From contig CAOOYH010000018.1 in NCBI GenBank assembly GCA_948500755.1, forward strand, positions 1-15,730: DNA of 15,730 bases, read 5' to 3'. Of this stretch, positions 14,142 to 15,730 are shown one piece after another. Numbering within the stretch: position 1 is the stretch's first letter; each line of letters starts with the position of its first letter. This DNA is from an uncultured Lactobacillus sp. Lineage in GTDB: Bacteria > Bacillota > Bacilli > Lactobacillales > Lactobacillaceae. The notes under the pieces were generated by a model. That model was not told the DNA's origin. It made no database searches and saw only the letters and a list, made by a program, of their open reading frames with translations. Both the position numbers and the translations under genes were made by a program.

Positions 14142-14864
14142 ATGGATGTTATTGGTGAGAATCTAAAGAATCTGCGTTTATCTTTAAAATTAACTAGAAA
14201 AGAATTTGTTAAGGATATAATTGATAGCTCTTATTTAGCTCATATTGAAAATAATAAGAATGAAGTTAGAGCCCTTACTTTAGTAAAGTTACTAGATCAA
14301 AATAATATATCGGTACTCGAATTTCTTAAGCCATATGGAAATATGGAAAAGCAAAATGAGATATATGAAGAACAGGCGAGTCGAGCATTTTTTAGTAAGA
14401 ATGTTAATGCCTTAGAAGAATTATTAGAAAACTCTGCCTATCCTAATCTAATTATCCGACAGGTAGTTTGCTTAATGCGAGATAAATTAATCCATAAAGA
14501 GAAAAAATATCCTACACAAAAGAAAAAAATGATTAAGCGTTTTTTATTAGCAGTAGATCATTGGAATGATGATTGTCTATGGATAATAGCGAATGCACTG
14601 GAAATATTTGAGACTGATGAAGTTTGTGGGATCATTTCCTTAATTGCTTCTACTTATACTGATTTTAATAAATACAGTGATCGCAGAATCAAATTATTAG
14701 CACAAATTATCTTAAATTTTCTAGATCTTTGCCTAAAAAATAAGACTCCACTTTGGAAAGTAGATAAAGTATTTTCTTATATGAATAAGCTCCCTAATCG
14801 ATCAATTATCTTTTATGAAAAAGCTCAGGTTGCTGAAATTCAAATAGAAGAACTTTGTAAATAA
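14142..14864 (+). CDS. Rgg/MutR-like helix-turn-helix regulator, copy 1
   Basis: A 240-residue probable transcription regulator. An XRE-type helix-turn-helix fills about residues 1-60 (IGENLKNLRLSLKLTRKEF, then SSYLAHIENNKNEV as the recognition region). The rest is all-helical, as in the peptide-binding repeat domain of Rgg, MutR and PlcR-type regulators, though shorter than the roughly 280-residue Rgg proteins. The ATG at 14142 is chosen over in-frame GTG codons at 14130 and 14133 because GGTGA lies 5 nt upstream and the result aligns residue by residue with the paralogue downstream. The gene is very AT-rich. It has its own promoter. Its ligand and targets are unknown; the neighbouring paralogue and the shared upstream motif suggest auto- or cross-regulation. 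Confidence 0.8.
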   Translation: MDVIGENLKNLRLSLKLTRKEFVKDIIDSSYLAHIENNKNEVRALTLVKLLDQNNISVLEFLKPYGNMEKQNEIYEEQASRAFFSKNVNALEELLENSAYPNLIIRQVVCLMRDKLIHKEKKYPTQKKKMIKRFLLAVDHWNDDCLWIIANALEIFETDEVCGIISLIASTYTDFNKYSDRRIKLLAQIILNFLDLCLKNKTPLWKVDKVFSYMNKLPNRSIIFYEKAQVAEIQIEELCK

Positions 14865-14867
14865 AAA

Positions 14868-14915
14868 AGTCGATTTGGAAGATTTTAAGATATTCATTTT
14901 GCGACTTCGTATCAT
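14868..14915 (+). promoter_or_regulatory. Promoter and 18-bp motif of the second regulator
   Basis: AGTCGATTTGGAAGATTT (14868-14885) matches the motif before the first regulator at 17 of 18 positions. TATCAT (14910-14915) is the candidate -10, starting exactly 42 bp after the motif start, and the ATG is 38 bp from the hexamer start. The -35 is again poor. The leader also has inverted repeats: AAGTCG (14867-14872) with CGACTT (14902-14907), and CGTATC (14908-14913) with GATACG (14932-14937). Confidence 0.55.
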
Positions 14916-14947
14916 GACTTTGGGAAATAAAGATACGGAGTATAAAA

Positions 14948-15688
14948 ATGAAAATTGGAACACAATTAAAAACTACACGATTGTTGTTAGGCCTAACTCA
15001 AGAACAATTTAGTGCAGGGATTGTAACTGAATCTTATTATTCTAGGGTAGAGAGTAATAAAAGTAATATAAGTATGGATTCTCTACTTAAGATTTTAAAT
15101 TATAATCAAGTATCACTATATGATTTCTTTGAGCCAATTATTAGCGAAGATATTGATCAGGAACTGATTTTAGCTTTTCTTAATCTTGACAGCAAGAAAA
15201 TAAAGCAGTTAGATTTGGCAGATAGTAACAAGCAGATGTTAGCTAAAATAATGCTTGCAATTTTAAAGAAAAATAATCTGACTAATTCAAAAGATTATCA
15301 AATGCAATTAGAAAAGTATTTATCTATAAAAAATCAAGGTGAAATACAGAGAGAGGTTATAGATCTACTGTTGGCATATCTTTGTGATATAGATCAATTA
15401 ATGTTAATAGTAAGAAAATATAAAAAATACGTTTTTGAAAGCAGCGAACAAGAATTAATTTTAAGAATTATTGCACGTATTGAATTGGTTGTAATGGAGC
15501 GTTTTTATAAAGCAGGACGAATTGACGATACTCGACAATTAGTAAAGTTATTAGGATCCTTACCTGAAGATTCAAACATAATATTAGAAAAAGCAATTTC
15601 GAGATATTATTTGGCCCTAGTGAATAATGATGACAAAGAAGCAAAAGAGTTGCATAAAATTTTAAAAATTATTGGAGGCCGATTGTAA
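14948..15688 (+). CDS. Rgg/MutR-like helix-turn-helix regulator, copy 2
   Basis: A 246-residue paralogue of the preceding gene. The helix-turn-helix covers about residues 1-60 (IGTQLKTTRLLLGLTQEQF, then ESYYSRVESNKSNIS), close to the Rgg/MutR N-terminal consensus; DFFEPI follows, a typical hinge. The remaining ~180 residues are predicted helical, with no catalytic motif. The two paralogues are clearly similar in the DNA-binding part and much less in the C-terminal part, which fits regulators that share DNA sites but sense different ligands (inference). GGAG lies 8 nt before the ATG. The gap to copy 1 is 83 bp and carries its own promoter and motif. Confidence 0.82.
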   Translation: MKIGTQLKTTRLLLGLTQEQFSAGIVTESYYSRVESNKSNISMDSLLKILNYNQVSLYDFFEPIISEDIDQELILAFLNLDSKKIKQLDLADSNKQMLAKIMLAILKKNNLTNSKDYQMQLEKYLSIKNQGEIQREVIDLLLAYLCDIDQLMLIVRKYKKYVFESSEQELILRIIARIELVVMERFYKAGRIDDTRQLVKLLGSLPEDSNIILEKAISRYYLALVNNDDKEAKELHKILKIIGGRL

Positions 15689-15712
15689 AATTAAGTTGAA
15701 CACTTTTGAAAA

Positions 15713-15730
15713 ATAAAAAAGTCCATCTGG
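15713..15730 (+). repeat. Start of a third copy of the regulator upstream motif, cut by the window edge
   Basis: AATAAAAAAGTCCATCTGG at the very end closely matches AATAAAAAAGTCGATTTGG just after the first regulator gene (two differences), and as there it lies shortly after a regulator stop codon. The rest of the motif is outside the window. Confidence 0.55.

Noticed and set aside
14829..14903. Minus-strand peptide frame MNILKSSKSTFYLQSSSI between the two regulators, considered as a divergent pheromone gene
   Set aside because: It has no hydrophobic core, no good ribosome binding site, and no counterpart antisense to the motif before the first regulator; the conserved motif explains the sequence better.
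14902..14937. Inverted repeats in the leader of the second regulator, considered as a terminator or riboswitch
   Set aside because: No T-tract follows either stem, the stems are only 6-8 bp with long loops, and no known riboswitch core was recognised.
1..15730. CRISPR arrays, tRNA or rRNA genes, insertion sequence transposases
   Set aside because: No regularly spaced repeats, no tRNA cloverleaf with CCA or rRNA sequence, and no transposase motif were seen; apart from the inferred intron end no mobile gene is present.

Overview
The window looks like chromosome from a low-GC lactic acid bacterium, most likely a Lactobacillus of the gasseri/johnsonii/acidophilus group. The reasons are the strong AT richness, the almost exclusive use of TAA stops, AGGAG-type ribosome binding sites, short-loop terminators with T-tracts, and a gene content typical of that group (small-alarmone synthetase with a two-component system, TcaA-like zinc-ribbon membrane protein, Rgg-like regulators). 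The species is an inference; no marker gene is present.

Left part (1-5450): the first ~54 bases fold like the 3' end (half of domain V, all of domain VI) of a group II intron whose body would lie off the left edge. A small membrane protein gene (minus strand) diverges from wecB (UDP-GlcNAc 2-epimerase). A 13-bp bidirectional terminator separates wecB from a convergent flavodoxin-gtrA pair. Then follow map (methionine aminopeptidase), a YihY-family membrane protein and galU (UDP-glucose pyrophosphorylase), ending at a strong terminator. wecB, gtrA and galU all point to sugar-nucleotide and cell-envelope glycan metabolism.

Middle part (5450-11400): a two-gene ABC importer of the OpuC/EgtU class (ATPase, then a permease fused to its substrate-binding domain) is followed closely by an OsmC-family protein that has lost one of the two usual cysteines; this unit ends in a terminator. 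A 340-bp gap holds a possible decayed small membrane ORF and an extended -10 promoter. Next is a tight operon of a RelP-type (p)ppGpp synthetase, an OmpR-family response regulator and a sensor kinase, the arrangement known as relPRS in Streptococcus mutans.

Right part (11400-15730): two zinc-ribbon membrane proteins form an operon, the second with the architecture of Staphylococcus aureus TcaA. A 365-bp gap holds a terminator, possible very short peptide ORFs and a 16-bp sequence that also occurs before the zinc-ribbon operon. It is followed by two tandem paralogous Rgg/MutR-like regulators. Each regulator is preceded by a nearly identical 18-bp motif placed exactly 42 bp upstream of its -10 hexamer. 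A third copy begins in the last bases of the window, so the regulator array probably continues to the right. This repeated regulator module is the least explained structure in the window.
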